DNA from: Marinobacter shengliensis
GTDB lineage: Bacteria; Pseudomonadota; Gammaproteobacteria; Pseudomonadales; Oleiphilaceae
Assembly (NCBI RefSeq): GCF_003007715.1
Contig: NZ_PXNO01000021.1
Coordinates: 1 to 64,000, forward strand
Length of the DNA: 64,000 nt
Direction: 5' to 3'
Part shown: positions 53,133 through 60,666 of the stretch, one piece after another
Layout of the letters: every line of letters begins with the position of its first letter
Numbering within the stretch: position 1 is the first letter of the stretch
Notes under the pieces: model-generated
The model's database searches: none
Seen by the model: only the letters and a program-made list of their open reading frames with translations
Told to the model about the DNA's origin: nothing
Program-made: the position numbers and the translations under genes

Positions 53133-53748
53133 GAAAAGGCAACAGAAACGCACGGTGGGACAAAAGCATGGTGATCTACGAATGGAACTGCTTCGTGAAG
53201 GAGTAATTCTGTTAGACAGTGAGGGTATTGGCGGTGTCACAATTCGTGCGGTAGCACGTAATGCAGGCGTCGCTCATTCAGCGCCAGCCAATCATTTCCC
53301 CTCCAGGCGCGCTATGCTGACTGCCATAGCCGCAATGATCTTTGCCGACCTGGCTGATTTAATAGCAGAGGCGGTAGCTGATACGGTTGATGAACCCGAA
53401 CAATCCATAAAGGCATTCGCTGAAACCTGCTTCCAATTTGCTCTTCATTCCCCACATCGCTATCAACTAATCTGGCAACGCCAGTTGGTCGATCATGACG
53501 ATCCAGTCTTAGCCAAGGAAATGGAGCGTGTGTATTCAACCCTGCTCTCACTGTTGCGGCAAGGCCAGGTAAACCGCCGCGTGGACATGGAAACCAACGC
53601 AATTGCAATCTGGTCAATGATTCACGGCTACATCAGCCTGCGGCTGGATGGAAACTTGGTGGCTGCAGAAGACACTGTAACGAACCTTCCTCGTAGTAAG
53701 GCAATTCTGCTGTCGCTCCTCGATGGCATCTACTGCCGTGAAACTTGA
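53116..53748 (+). CDS. TetR-family repressor
   Basis: 210 residues. Helix-turn-helix VTIRAVARNAGVAHSAPANHFPSRRAML in a TetR N-terminal domain, then a TetR_C_13/WHG-like ligand domain (FQFALHSPHRYQLIWQRQ). The ATG at 53116 coincides with one operator-like repeat, so the true start may be further in (TTG at 53131 or later). Divergent to the MAPEG gene, its likely target. Confidence 0.85.
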   Translation: MDGVNLKRQQKRTVGQKHGDLRMELLREGVILLDSEGIGGVTIRAVARNAGVAHSAPANHFPSRRAMLTAIAAMIFADLADLIAEAVADTVDEPEQSIKAFAETCFQFALHSPHRYQLIWQRQLVDHDDPVLAKEMERVYSTLLSLLRQGQVNRRVDMETNAIAIWSMIHGYISLRLDGNLVAAEDTVTNLPRSKAILLSLLDGIYCRET

Positions 53749-53753
53749 ACCCA

Positions 53754-53995
53754 GTGAGCACCCTGGCCTGGCTGGCCAGATGGGTCGTGTTGATCGTGGC
53801 AGACGTGGAACCGGACCTGCGCAGAATAATCTACCAGTTCGGGCTTCTGCCCTGGTTTGCCGTGGCATCTCTGGTGCTGGCGTTGATACTGGTTTACTGG
53901 AAGTTTCGTATCGCTGGTGAATGTTGGGCGGCATTATGTTGGTTTGGATCTTCGCCGGTGGTGAAATCGGCAAACACCTCAGTAGCAGGTCCTGA
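53754..53995 (+). other. Weak, possibly decayed membrane ORFs
   Basis: After the TetR stop an open frame (GTG 53754, or TTG 53745, to 54077) begins with one membrane-helix-like segment (FAVASLVLALILVYWKF) but then turns low-complexity, and another short frame (53921-53995) gives MLGGIMLVWIFAGGEIGKHL. No ribosome site or known family. It reads like a frameshifted remnant of a small membrane gene; I would not annotate a protein. Confidence 0.25.
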
Positions 53996-54163
53996 TGGGG
54001 ATTGGGTCGGCACTCGCGCTGGGACTTCGCTTCAGCAGACATTGGGCACTTGGGCAAAAGCGGTAATGCGCAGATAGGCACTTCTTGGCCATGTAACATT
54101 CGGCTGGCAGGCGTGTCAGTGTTCAGTAAGACACAAAACGGCAACTGCCGTTGGAGGCATGAT

Positions 54164-54460
54164 ATGAAATCTGCGCTACTGGTTGTGTTTTCTCTGATCT
54201 GGTCTGGTTCTGTTCTCGCCTCGGGCTCTGAGACGGTGCCGGGTTATGTTAACTACGACTATGCATCGTCTAACGCTGGCGAGCCGTTCAGCTTGTTGAC
54301 GACAGGCATCGTGGTGCCGCCGGGCATTTATGAACCAGGCTACGTGAATTACCGCTATCCCTCAGCGAACGATGGGCCAAAATCGGCTAACACCGGCAAA
54401 TGGTTGGCCTCTGGTGTGTTTGAGCCGACTTACCTTAATTACTGCATTGAATCTGTGTGA
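54164..54460 (+). CDS. Small secreted protein with YVNY repeats
   Basis: 98 residues; GGAGG precedes the ATG. Signal peptide (VFSLIWSGSVLASG), then three imperfect repeats: VPGYVNYDYASSNAGEP, EPGYVNYRYPSANDGPK and EPTYLNYCIESV at the very end, each starting [VE]-P-[GT]-Y-[VL]-N-Y. No known family recognised. Tandem aromatic motifs suggest a binding or assembly function on the cell surface. A perfect terminator follows at 54494. Confidence 0.65.
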   Translation: MKSALLVVFSLIWSGSVLASGSETVPGYVNYDYASSNAGEPFSLLTTGIVVPPGIYEPGYVNYRYPSANDGPKSANTGKWLASGVFEPTYLNYCIESV

Positions 54461-54493
54461 CCCCTGCATTGTTGGTCGGGGCGTAAACCCCTT

Positions 54494-54521
54494 GGGTGGA
54501 GCTGGTCTCCACCCTTTTTTT
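54494..54521 (+). terminator. Rho-independent terminator
   Basis: GGGTGGAG, loop CTGGT, CTCCACCC, then seven T. Ends the YVNY-repeat gene. Confidence 0.9.
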
Positions 54522-54677
54522 GATGGCCCCTTCGATAACCCAGAGCCGGCGAGCCTCATGGCATCTCGCGAGTTGATGAAAACCCGAGCCAGGTGCTGTT
54601 CGCCCTGGACAGGGCGCGGGCGAACCAGGGCATTAGGTCTGCATTTTCGGGGCGGCGCATCGGACATTCTTTTGTTG

Positions 54678-55349
54678 CTATTGGTTCAGTTTCAGCCAAC
54701 GGGCCAGCCTTGAGCCGGGGCGTCGGCTGATCGACCAGGGTAACCATACCATGGCGGCCAGAATCGCAGCGCCAGCCAGCACGGTCAGCATAGGGTTTAG
54801 CCTGAAGGTATTCCCCAGCCCTGCGAAGACCACCGTCATCGGGAGCATGCCCAACAGAGTCGCGACGGCGAAACGCCAGGCCCTGATGGCCGTCACGCCA
54901 GCGGCGTAGCTAATGAGGGCGAATGAGAACACGGGAATCAGCCGCATCAGCAGGATGGCGATGGTGAGGAAGCGCTGTGAGCCATCTTTGGCCAGAACAG
55001 GGTTGTCAGGGAACCGCTTGCAGATGGCTTCCCGGCCGAGGAACCGGGCAATCCAGAAGGCTGCAAGGGCGCCGATCACGGCACCCGTGGCAGCAATAGC
55101 GGTTCCCGGCAGGATGCCAAAGGCGAGTCCGGCGGTGGCACTGACTGGAAGTGTGGGGATTGGGCCTACAACCACCGCGATTAACATCAGCAGCATTAAC
55201 AGCATGGGCCCGGCCGCACCCTGGCTTTGTAACCAGGTTGCCAGGGCATCCGGTGACAGGTTTGGCGGCATTCCCAGGATCTGCAGCAGCCACCAGGCAC
55301 CCGCCAGTGCGGCGATTATCACCAGAACAACCGCAATTCGTGATGTCAT
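54678..55349 (-). CDS. TVP38/TMEM64 (DedA-like) membrane protein
   Basis: 223 residues, about six membrane segments. TVP38/SNARE-associated domain: PTLPVSATAGLAFGILPGTAIAATGAVIGALAAFWIARFLGRE (cited in part) and RLIPVFSFALISYAAGVT. The family takes part in lipid-carrier or phospholipid scrambling; exact role unknown. Divergent from the TTL-domain gene by 231 bases. Confidence 0.9.
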   Translation of the reverse strand: MTSRIAVVLVIIAALAGAWWLLQILGMPPNLSPDALATWLQSQGAAGPMLLMLLMLIAVVVGPIPTLPVSATAGLAFGILPGTAIAATGAVIGALAAFWIARFLGREAICKRFPDNPVLAKDGSQRFLTIAILLMRLIPVFSFALISYAAGVTAIRAWRFAVATLLGMLPMTVVFAGLGNTFRLNPMLTVLAGAAILAAMVWLPWSISRRPGSRLARWLKLNQ

Positions 55350-55580
55350 TAAACAGCCTTATCGATTGCCCGTGAACAGACTCACCTGACCATGAGCGCC
55401 AGCGCGTGTGAGGGCATTATGCACAAATTGAAGGCCACCCCGAAGCCCAACCGATAGGCCGGAAAATTTCGAGCCGTGCTGTAACAGTTGCAGATCTCAT
55501 GTGTCGGTATTCGTGAAACGCAGAAATCAGTGCCCTGACAACGACGGGCAACGGACAACCGGAACGGAGAGCGCGACAAG
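55350..55580. other. Promoter region of the TTL-PqqD gene cluster
   Basis: 231 bases between divergent genes with no ORF of note. It should contain the promoter of the cluster that runs to 60.6 kb; no clear operator is visible. Confidence 0.3.
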
Positions 55581-57953
55581 ATGACTCGGCACTATTGGAT
55601 GGGTGGCAACAGGTCTTATGAACAGGACCGTTTTTTCGAGCAATCCCTCGATAAATCTTTGTGGCGCAAGGCTGAGAGCGCAGACCAATGGGATGCCTGC
55701 TGGTACACCGGCATGCCTGCCCCCGAATTTTTCAGCCAGGTGGGGCCGGAGCGGAAAATCAATCACATCCCCGGCAACAATGCCCTCACGGTGAAAAGCC
55801 GCCTTTACCGCAGCCTGATGGACTTGCGGGATCGCGTCGAGCGGCAGCAAAAGGGCGGCAAACATCTGACCGACCGCCTGGCGTTCGTGCCCAGGGTGTT
55901 CTCGATGCCTGAGGACTACCATGCCTTCCAGCAGGCGGCGTTGGATAATCCGGACAAGCGCTGGTTGCTAAAGCCGAAGAATGCCGCCCGAGGCAAGGGT
56001 ATTCAGCTGGTGGGTGATCCGGCCGAAGTGCCGATGGAATCCTCCTGGATGGTTCAGGAGTACCTGGAAAATCCTCACACCATGCACGGCCGGAAATACG
56101 TTTTGCGGTTGTATGTGCTGGTCTCTTCGGTCTCGCCCTTTCGCGTTTACCTGTACCACCAAGGGTTCGCCAAGCTGGCGTCCATGCCTTACAACGAGGA
56201 AAACGCGAATAATCCCTACAGCTACCTCACCAATCCGGATGTGAACGCGCTGAATCTGGATGCCGAAGTGCCCGTGGAATTCGTGGATTTCGAACGTTAC
56301 CGGGCCTGGCTCCGGGAGCAGGGACACGACGATGAAGCCCTATTTGCCAAAATCGAGGACATGGTCGCCCTGACCTGTCTGGCTGCCCTGGAACCCATGC
56401 GTGAGCGTTCCCGGGTGATCGGTGCCGATACCCGAGGCTGTTATGAATTGATGGGCATTGATTGCCTGATTGATGCGGACATCAAACCCTGGATCCTTGA
56501 GTGCAACCTCAGCCCTTCGCTAGAGGTGTGCGCCGGCCCGGAGAGTGGCGGCGACATTGAGGAGCAGATCAAGGGCGGCATGGTGGCCGACATGGTAAAG
56601 CTGCTCGGGTTGAACAATTCGTCCGCCAGGGCAGCCGATGGCTCAATGGTTGAACGCCTGGTCCGGGAAACTCAGGTGGAACTGGCCAACCGGGGCGGCT
56701 TCCGAAACCTTATCCCCGGAGCGGATCCGGCCGCCTACCTGCCATTTATGGCCCTGCCCCGATTATCCGACTGGGTAGTCGCTCAGGCGCTTTCAGATCG
56801 CCCTTTGAAACAGCCCCGGTTGGAGCGCTGGGTGGCAGAGGAAACCTTCAGCGAAGACCAGGTTTACCTCTACGACACCCGCCTGGGCCACCTGAGCAGC
56901 CTGAACGAGACCGCGTCTTTGATCTGGTTGATGGCCACAGAGGGCGCCGGGCCCGATGACATTGCTTCGGCGTTGGTGGAGTCTGCGCTCAAGACCACGC
57001 CTTCGGCTCCTGATGCGTGGGCGATTCGCAATGATGTCTGGAATACCCTGGCGGACTGGATCAACAACCGGTTCCTGATTCAGTCAGAACAAGCCGCCTC
57101 AAACCCTGCCCCGGTGGAGGCTCAGCCTCCAGTACCGGAAACCTCGGCAATGATGTCGATGACGTTGTCCTGCGGTCGTTTCCGGGCGCGGTTCTACACA
57201 GACAGTGCCCCCCTGGTTAACCAGATTGAACACCTGTTCGAGCCCCTGGCTGTCCATGATGAGGCGGGTAAAGACTCCTTGCCCAGGCTGGAAATTGTTC
57301 GGGATATTCCGGGTTTTACTCTGATTCTTGATGGTCAGGTGGTCCGCTCTCGGCTGCCGCTCTCCGGCGTTGCCCAGGCGCTGGCCGATTGCCTGGCTGC
57401 CCATGCGGCTAAACACCATGACATTGCAGTGGACGCCGGACTGGTCTCCCGGCAGGACTCGGATCACCCCCTGTTTATGATCAGCCATTGCCGGCTGGAT
57501 CTAAGAGATACCCTGACGTTGGCCCTGGCCAATCGCTGGCGGGGCAACTACGGCCGGGGAGCAATACTGAACGCCGCGGAGGACTATCAGGTTGAGGGTC
57601 TAAGTCTGCCGTTGCTGCACCGGGCTGAGGGTGACGGCATTGAGGTTGCTAAGGCGGCCACAAGCCAACACTCAGGCTTGGTGCGGGCGCTGCTGGTGCC
57701 GACGGAAGGGCCTCTCCCCGAGGCGAACGGTATCCAGAGCCTGGCGGTTAATGAAGCCCTGACCCACCTGATTGCCAGTTGCTGTGCCGAAGGCGGCGTG
57801 CCTCTGGATGCCCATGGTTTCAGCCGCTTGTCGGGTTGGCTGGAGGTCTGTGAACGCTATCTGGTGGATATGAACAATCTGGAGGCCGCCGCAGAGGCGC
57901 TCTCCGTGCGGTATTCCGACAAGGTGCCGCAACGACTGTCCGGGAGTCGGTGA
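55581..57953 (+). CDS. Tubulin-tyrosine-ligase-like / PqqD-like / HprK-like fusion protein
   Basis: 790 residues. About 1-345: TTL-type ATP-grasp ligase with RWLLKPKNAARGKGI (ATP-binding Lys and Gly loop near 128-142), KYVLRLYVLV, and the metal-site end of the fold in WILECNLSPSLEV (near 304). About 414-500: PqqD-like domain (the RiPP-recognition fold) with HLSSLNETASLIWL. About 525-790: HprK-like end (ALANRWRGNYGRGAILNAAEDYQ) lacking a clear GxxxxGK[ST] P-loop. TTL enzymes form peptide bonds between an amino acid and a protein carboxyl group. First gene of the acidic-repeat cluster. The combination suggests recognition of a leader by PqqD and ligation by TTL; inference. Confidence 0.85.
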   Translation: MTRHYWMGGNRSYEQDRFFEQSLDKSLWRKAESADQWDACWYTGMPAPEFFSQVGPERKINHIPGNNALTVKSRLYRSLMDLRDRVERQQKGGKHLTDRLAFVPRVFSMPEDYHAFQQAALDNPDKRWLLKPKNAARGKGIQLVGDPAEVPMESSWMVQEYLENPHTMHGRKYVLRLYVLVSSVSPFRVYLYHQGFAKLASMPYNEENANNPYSYLTNPDVNALNLDAEVPVEFVDFERYRAWLREQGHDDEALFAKIEDMVALTCLAALEPMRERSRVIGADTRGCYELMGIDCLIDADIKPWILECNLSPSLEVCAGPESGGDIEEQIKGGMVADMVKLLGLNNSSARAADGSMVERLVRETQVELANRGGFRNLIPGADPAAYLPFMALPRLSDWVVAQALSDRPLKQPRLERWVAEETFSEDQVYLYDTRLGHLSSLNETASLIWLMATEGAGPDDIASALVESALKTTPSAPDAWAIRNDVWNTLADWINNRFLIQSEQAASNPAPVEAQPPVPETSAMMSMTLSCGRFRARFYTDSAPLVNQIEHLFEPLAVHDEAGKDSLPRLEIVRDIPGFTLILDGQVVRSRLPLSGVAQALADCLAAHAAKHHDIAVDAGLVSRQDSDHPLFMISHCRLDLRDTLTLALANRWRGNYGRGAILNAAEDYQVEGLSLPLLHRAEGDGIEVAKAATSQHSGLVRALLVPTEGPLPEANGIQSLAVNEALTHLIASCCAEGGVPLDAHGFSRLSGWLEVCERYLVDMNNLEAAAEALSVRYSDKVPQRLSGSR

Positions 57954-58035
57954 GCGCATGCGCACACCGGTTCCGGGATTTGGTAGGGCCGGGCTTGTTG
58001 TCCGGTCAACGCGTTAAAACCAAGGAGGACACATC

Positions 58036-58323
58036 ATGTCCAGAGAAGCATATAAACAGCGATTGCTAGGAAAACTTGCACGCGGCATGGCCTACACCGG
58101 CCCGGTATTTGCGGTTGTCATGGGTGCCTCGGCATTCAACGTTTCGGCATCCGAAGTATCTGCCGAGCCAGCCTACATGATGCTGGCAGCGGGAGAAGCC
58201 GAAGCGGAAGGCAAGGCCGGCAAAAAAGGCTATGGCGAAGGTGAGGCTGAAGGCAAAGCCGAAGGTGAAGGTGAAGCCGAGGGAGAAGGCGAAGGCGAGG
58301 CGGAAGGAAAAGCTGAGGCCTGA
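58036..58323 (+). CDS. Exported protein with Gly/Glu/Ala-repeat tail (candidate substrate A)
   Basis: 95 residues; GGAGGA upstream. N-terminus MSREAYKQRLLGKLARGM, then a hydrophobic signal segment (PVFAVVMGASAFNVSA) and cleavage region near VSAEPA. From residue 53 it is a nearly pure Gly/Glu/Ala/Lys tail (GEAEAEGKAGKKGYGEGEAE and on to GKAEA), strongly acidic and presumably unfolded. Its N-terminus matches that of the cytochrome-bearing protein at 59842. It follows the TTL-PqqD gene by 82 bases. Proposed substrate of that ligase; function otherwise unknown. Confidence 0.8.
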   Translation: MSREAYKQRLLGKLARGMAYTGPVFAVVMGASAFNVSASEVSAEPAYMMLAAGEAEAEGKAGKKGYGEGEAEGKAEGEGEAEGEGEGEAEGKAEA

Positions 58324-58392
58324 TCTGGTCATCGGTGTGAGCAGGAGCGCGGCTCATGCTCACCCGAACTGTCCAAAACCTGAAAACAATGG

Positions 58393-58965
58393 ATGACAAG
58401 AATGACACAGCCAAATTCAGATCACGATCCGGGTATCAGCGGCCTCATTGAGGAAAACACCCTTGCGATCGACCAACTGGTGAACCTGCTGAACATACTC
58501 CCAGCGGAATGTTATCGACAGGGTTCCGGTGTCAAGAAGCCGCAGGCGATTGGCAAGCATGTTCGGCACATCATTGATCATTACACCGCTCTGCTGTCTG
58601 CATCTTCACGCCCGGGCGCGCTGCTGGACTACGAGAACCGACACCGCGAGTTAGTGCTCGAAACGGACCGGAGGGCCGGTCGCGACCGGCTCATTCGTAT
58701 CGCACAGGAGTTGCAGGATCAGTGGCGAGAGGGTTGTGAGGGTGAACTGGCGATGCTGCACAACAGCGCCGGTGCGCGACAAATGGTCAGCACCAGTGTT
58801 GAGCGTGAGCTGGTATTCCTGGCCAGCCATACCATTCACCACATGGCGATCATCGGCATGTTGGCGGAACAGGCCGGCATGGAGGTCAGCTCCAATTTCG
58901 GCGTTCATCCATCCACGTTGCGTTACCTGGAAAAACAGGCCGAGGGTCTGGCCAGAAGTGCTTGA
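58393..58965 (+). CDS. DinB-fold protein
   Basis: 190 residues. DinB/YfiT-like four-helix bundle with the three metal-ligand histidines: one in GKHVRHIIDHY and two in FLASHTIHHMAIIGML. Such proteins are thiol-dependent or metal-dependent transferases. Its start (58393 or 58402) is uncertain: neither has a strong ribosome site. It is 9 bases before the TANGO2-like gene, so translated with it. Confidence 0.8.
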   Translation: MTRMTQPNSDHDPGISGLIEENTLAIDQLVNLLNILPAECYRQGSGVKKPQAIGKHVRHIIDHYTALLSASSRPGALLDYENRHRELVLETDRRAGRDRLIRIAQELQDQWREGCEGELAMLHNSAGARQMVSTSVERELVFLASHTIHHMAIIGMLAEQAGMEVSSNFGVHPSTLRYLEKQAEGLARSA

Positions 58966-58974
58966 GGTCACATC

Positions 58975-59754
58975 GTGTGTACGGTCAGTTGGTGCCACTC
59001 GCCCCATGGGCTGGATCTGCTTTTCAGCCGGGATGAGTCCCTCGAACGGCCCATGGCCGAGCCGCCTGTTGTGGATCGATATGAGGGCGTAAGTACGGTC
59101 ATGCCAATAGATCCTCTCGGTGGTGGTACCTGGATAGCGGCAAATGACCGGGGTGTGGCTGTCATGATTCTTAACGACTATCGATATACGTCCAGAGTAC
59201 CCCCGGGCGACGCGCAGAGCCGCGGAATGCTGGTAAGGAGCTTAAGCCAAATGAGCAACGCTGCCGAAGTCCGCAATTACCTGTTTCGGGCGACACTCAA
59301 GAACTTTCCACCTTTTCTTCTGTTGGCGTTTGAGCCTGAAAGAGCCAGCCCGACCCACTGGGCGTGGGACGGGGAGACGCTGCGGGAATCGACGTTGACA
59401 GGTGGTTCCTGCATCAGCACCTCTTCCTGGTTGCCCAGGCTGGTGCCGGCGTTACGTCGACTGTTGATTCGCAGGGCACTTGGGCACTGTCAGCCGGATC
59501 AGGCGTTCTCGAAGCTGTTGTCACTGCATCGCAATATCGAGCCCTCCCTACCGCCAAGGCTGGCTGTGGCCATGCGGCGGGAGGGCCGAGAAACCGTGAG
59601 TCTCACACACCTGCGTGTGGGTAAGAGCGAGGTGATCATGCGGTATTGGCCGGGGCACCCCTCGGAGTCTTACAGCAACGATCCTTTCCTGGCCTCGATT
59701 GGCCTGGACAGAGTGCCAGCCGAGCCAGGATGGCCAAAGACCAACTCAAAGTAA
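58975..59754 (+). CDS. TANGO2/NRDE-family protein
   Basis: 259 residues from a GTG with GAGG upstream. It opens MCTVSWCHSPHGLDLLFSRDE, the TANGO2 (NRDE, formerly transport and Golgi organisation 2) signature; after Met removal Cys2 becomes N-terminal, as in Ntn-hydrolases. GGGTWIAANDRGVAVMILNDY is the second conserved block. TANGO2/HRG-9 relatives have been linked to heme handling, which fits a cluster encoding a c-type cytochrome. Biochemical activity is not established. Confidence 0.88.
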   Translation: MCTVSWCHSPHGLDLLFSRDESLERPMAEPPVVDRYEGVSTVMPIDPLGGGTWIAANDRGVAVMILNDYRYTSRVPPGDAQSRGMLVRSLSQMSNAAEVRNYLFRATLKNFPPFLLLAFEPERASPTHWAWDGETLRESTLTGGSCISTSSWLPRLVPALRRLLIRRALGHCQPDQAFSKLLSLHRNIEPSLPPRLAVAMRREGRETVSLTHLRVGKSEVIMRYWPGHPSESYSNDPFLASIGLDRVPAEPGWPKTNSK

Positions 59755-59841
59755 CAAATACGCGGCCGGGGTGTCCGTGTTCAAAGGCCAGAAACAGGCC
59801 AGCACCCTGAATAATGAAAAAACGACCGGAGGTGACTGATT

Positions 59842-60543
59842 ATGTCCACAGAAAACAAACGCAGGGCCCTGCTTGGCAGGTTGTCGCGAAATCTAATGGT
59901 GACGGTTCCCATGATGACCGTCGTGGCGGTTGCGGGTGCAGGCTTCAACGCCGGTGTTGGTTCCGGCTTCGGGCTGATACCGTCGGCCGAAGCGGCGCAG
60001 GGAGAAGCAGAAGGTAAGGCCCGGGGAGAAGCGGAAGGCGAAGCCCGCGGTGAAGCTGAAGGTGCGGGCGAAGCCCGGGCTGAGGGAGAAGCGGAGGGCT
60101 ATGCCGAGGGGGAAGGTGAAGCCGAGGGCGAGGCAGAGGGTGAGGCAGAAGGCGAAGCGGAGGGAGAAGGCGCCTCTGCAGCTCTCAAAAAAGCGGTTCG
60201 CCGGCCTGAAGGTTACCAGCCCTACCAGGGTAACGTAGCGGAACTCCGGGAGTTGGGTGAAAAGCTGTTTAACGATAACAGCCTGTCTTCCAATGGCCTT
60301 TCCTGCGCCACCTGTCATGCCAATGGCGCCGGATACAACGCCACATTCAAGAATGAATACCCGCATAGGGTTGCCATGGGGCAGCGCGACTTCGGACTGG
60401 ACATGGTGCATCTGGATGAAATGGTCCAGATCTGCATGGTCGCGCCAATGGCTGCGGACCCTCTGGCATGGGGTTCGAAAGAACTGGCAGCGCTAACCGA
60501 GTATTCCCGGGTGGAACAGAAGAAGTTTATCGACAAGCAATAG
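59842..60543 (+). CDS. Exported Gly/Glu/Ala-repeat protein fused to cytochrome c (candidate substrate B)
   Basis: 233 residues; GGAGGTGA upstream. Leader MSTENKRRALLGRLSRNL, hydrophobic segment and SAEAAQ cleavage region; a Gly/Glu/Ala/Arg repeat (about 54-111, starting GEAEGKARGEAEGEARGEAE); then a c-type cytochrome domain with a single heme site CATCH (155-159) and a Met-bearing MVAPMAADPLAWGSKEL segment for the sixth ligand. It would carry an acidic tail between export signal and heme domain. Shares its N-terminal pattern with the protein at 58036. Last gene of the cluster; terminator at 60578. Confidence 0.85.
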   Translation: MSTENKRRALLGRLSRNLMVTVPMMTVVAVAGAGFNAGVGSGFGLIPSAEAAQGEAEGKARGEAEGEARGEAEGAGEARAEGEAEGYAEGEGEAEGEAEGEAEGEAEGEGASAALKKAVRRPEGYQPYQGNVAELRELGEKLFNDNSLSSNGLSCATCHANGAGYNATFKNEYPHRVAMGQRDFGLDMVHLDEMVQICMVAPMAADPLAWGSKELAALTEYSRVEQKKFIDKQ

Positions 60544-60577
60544 TCGATTCCTGAGTCGTTCGTGTTGAGTCCAGGTT

Positions 60578-60607
60578 GGGTGGAGCCGAAAGGTCCACCC
60601 TTTTTTT
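60578..60607 (+). terminator. Rho-independent terminator ending the acidic-repeat cluster
   Basis: GGGTGGA, loop GCCGAAAGG, TCCACCC and seven T. Very similar in stem to the terminator at 54494. Confidence 0.9.
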
Positions 60608-60666
60608 GTAATACTGCTGTGTTTCGGGTGTCTCTTTAATACAACAAGCTGACTCAAGAGGCGCAT

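Noticed and set aside
58200-58320. Regular short repeats resembling a CRISPR or satellite array
   Set aside because: The repeats are codons for Gly/Glu/Ala in one frame, vary in sequence and have no spacer structure.
60001-60180. Second block of tandem repeat DNA
   Set aside because: Same explanation: in-frame coding repeat of the cytochrome fusion protein.
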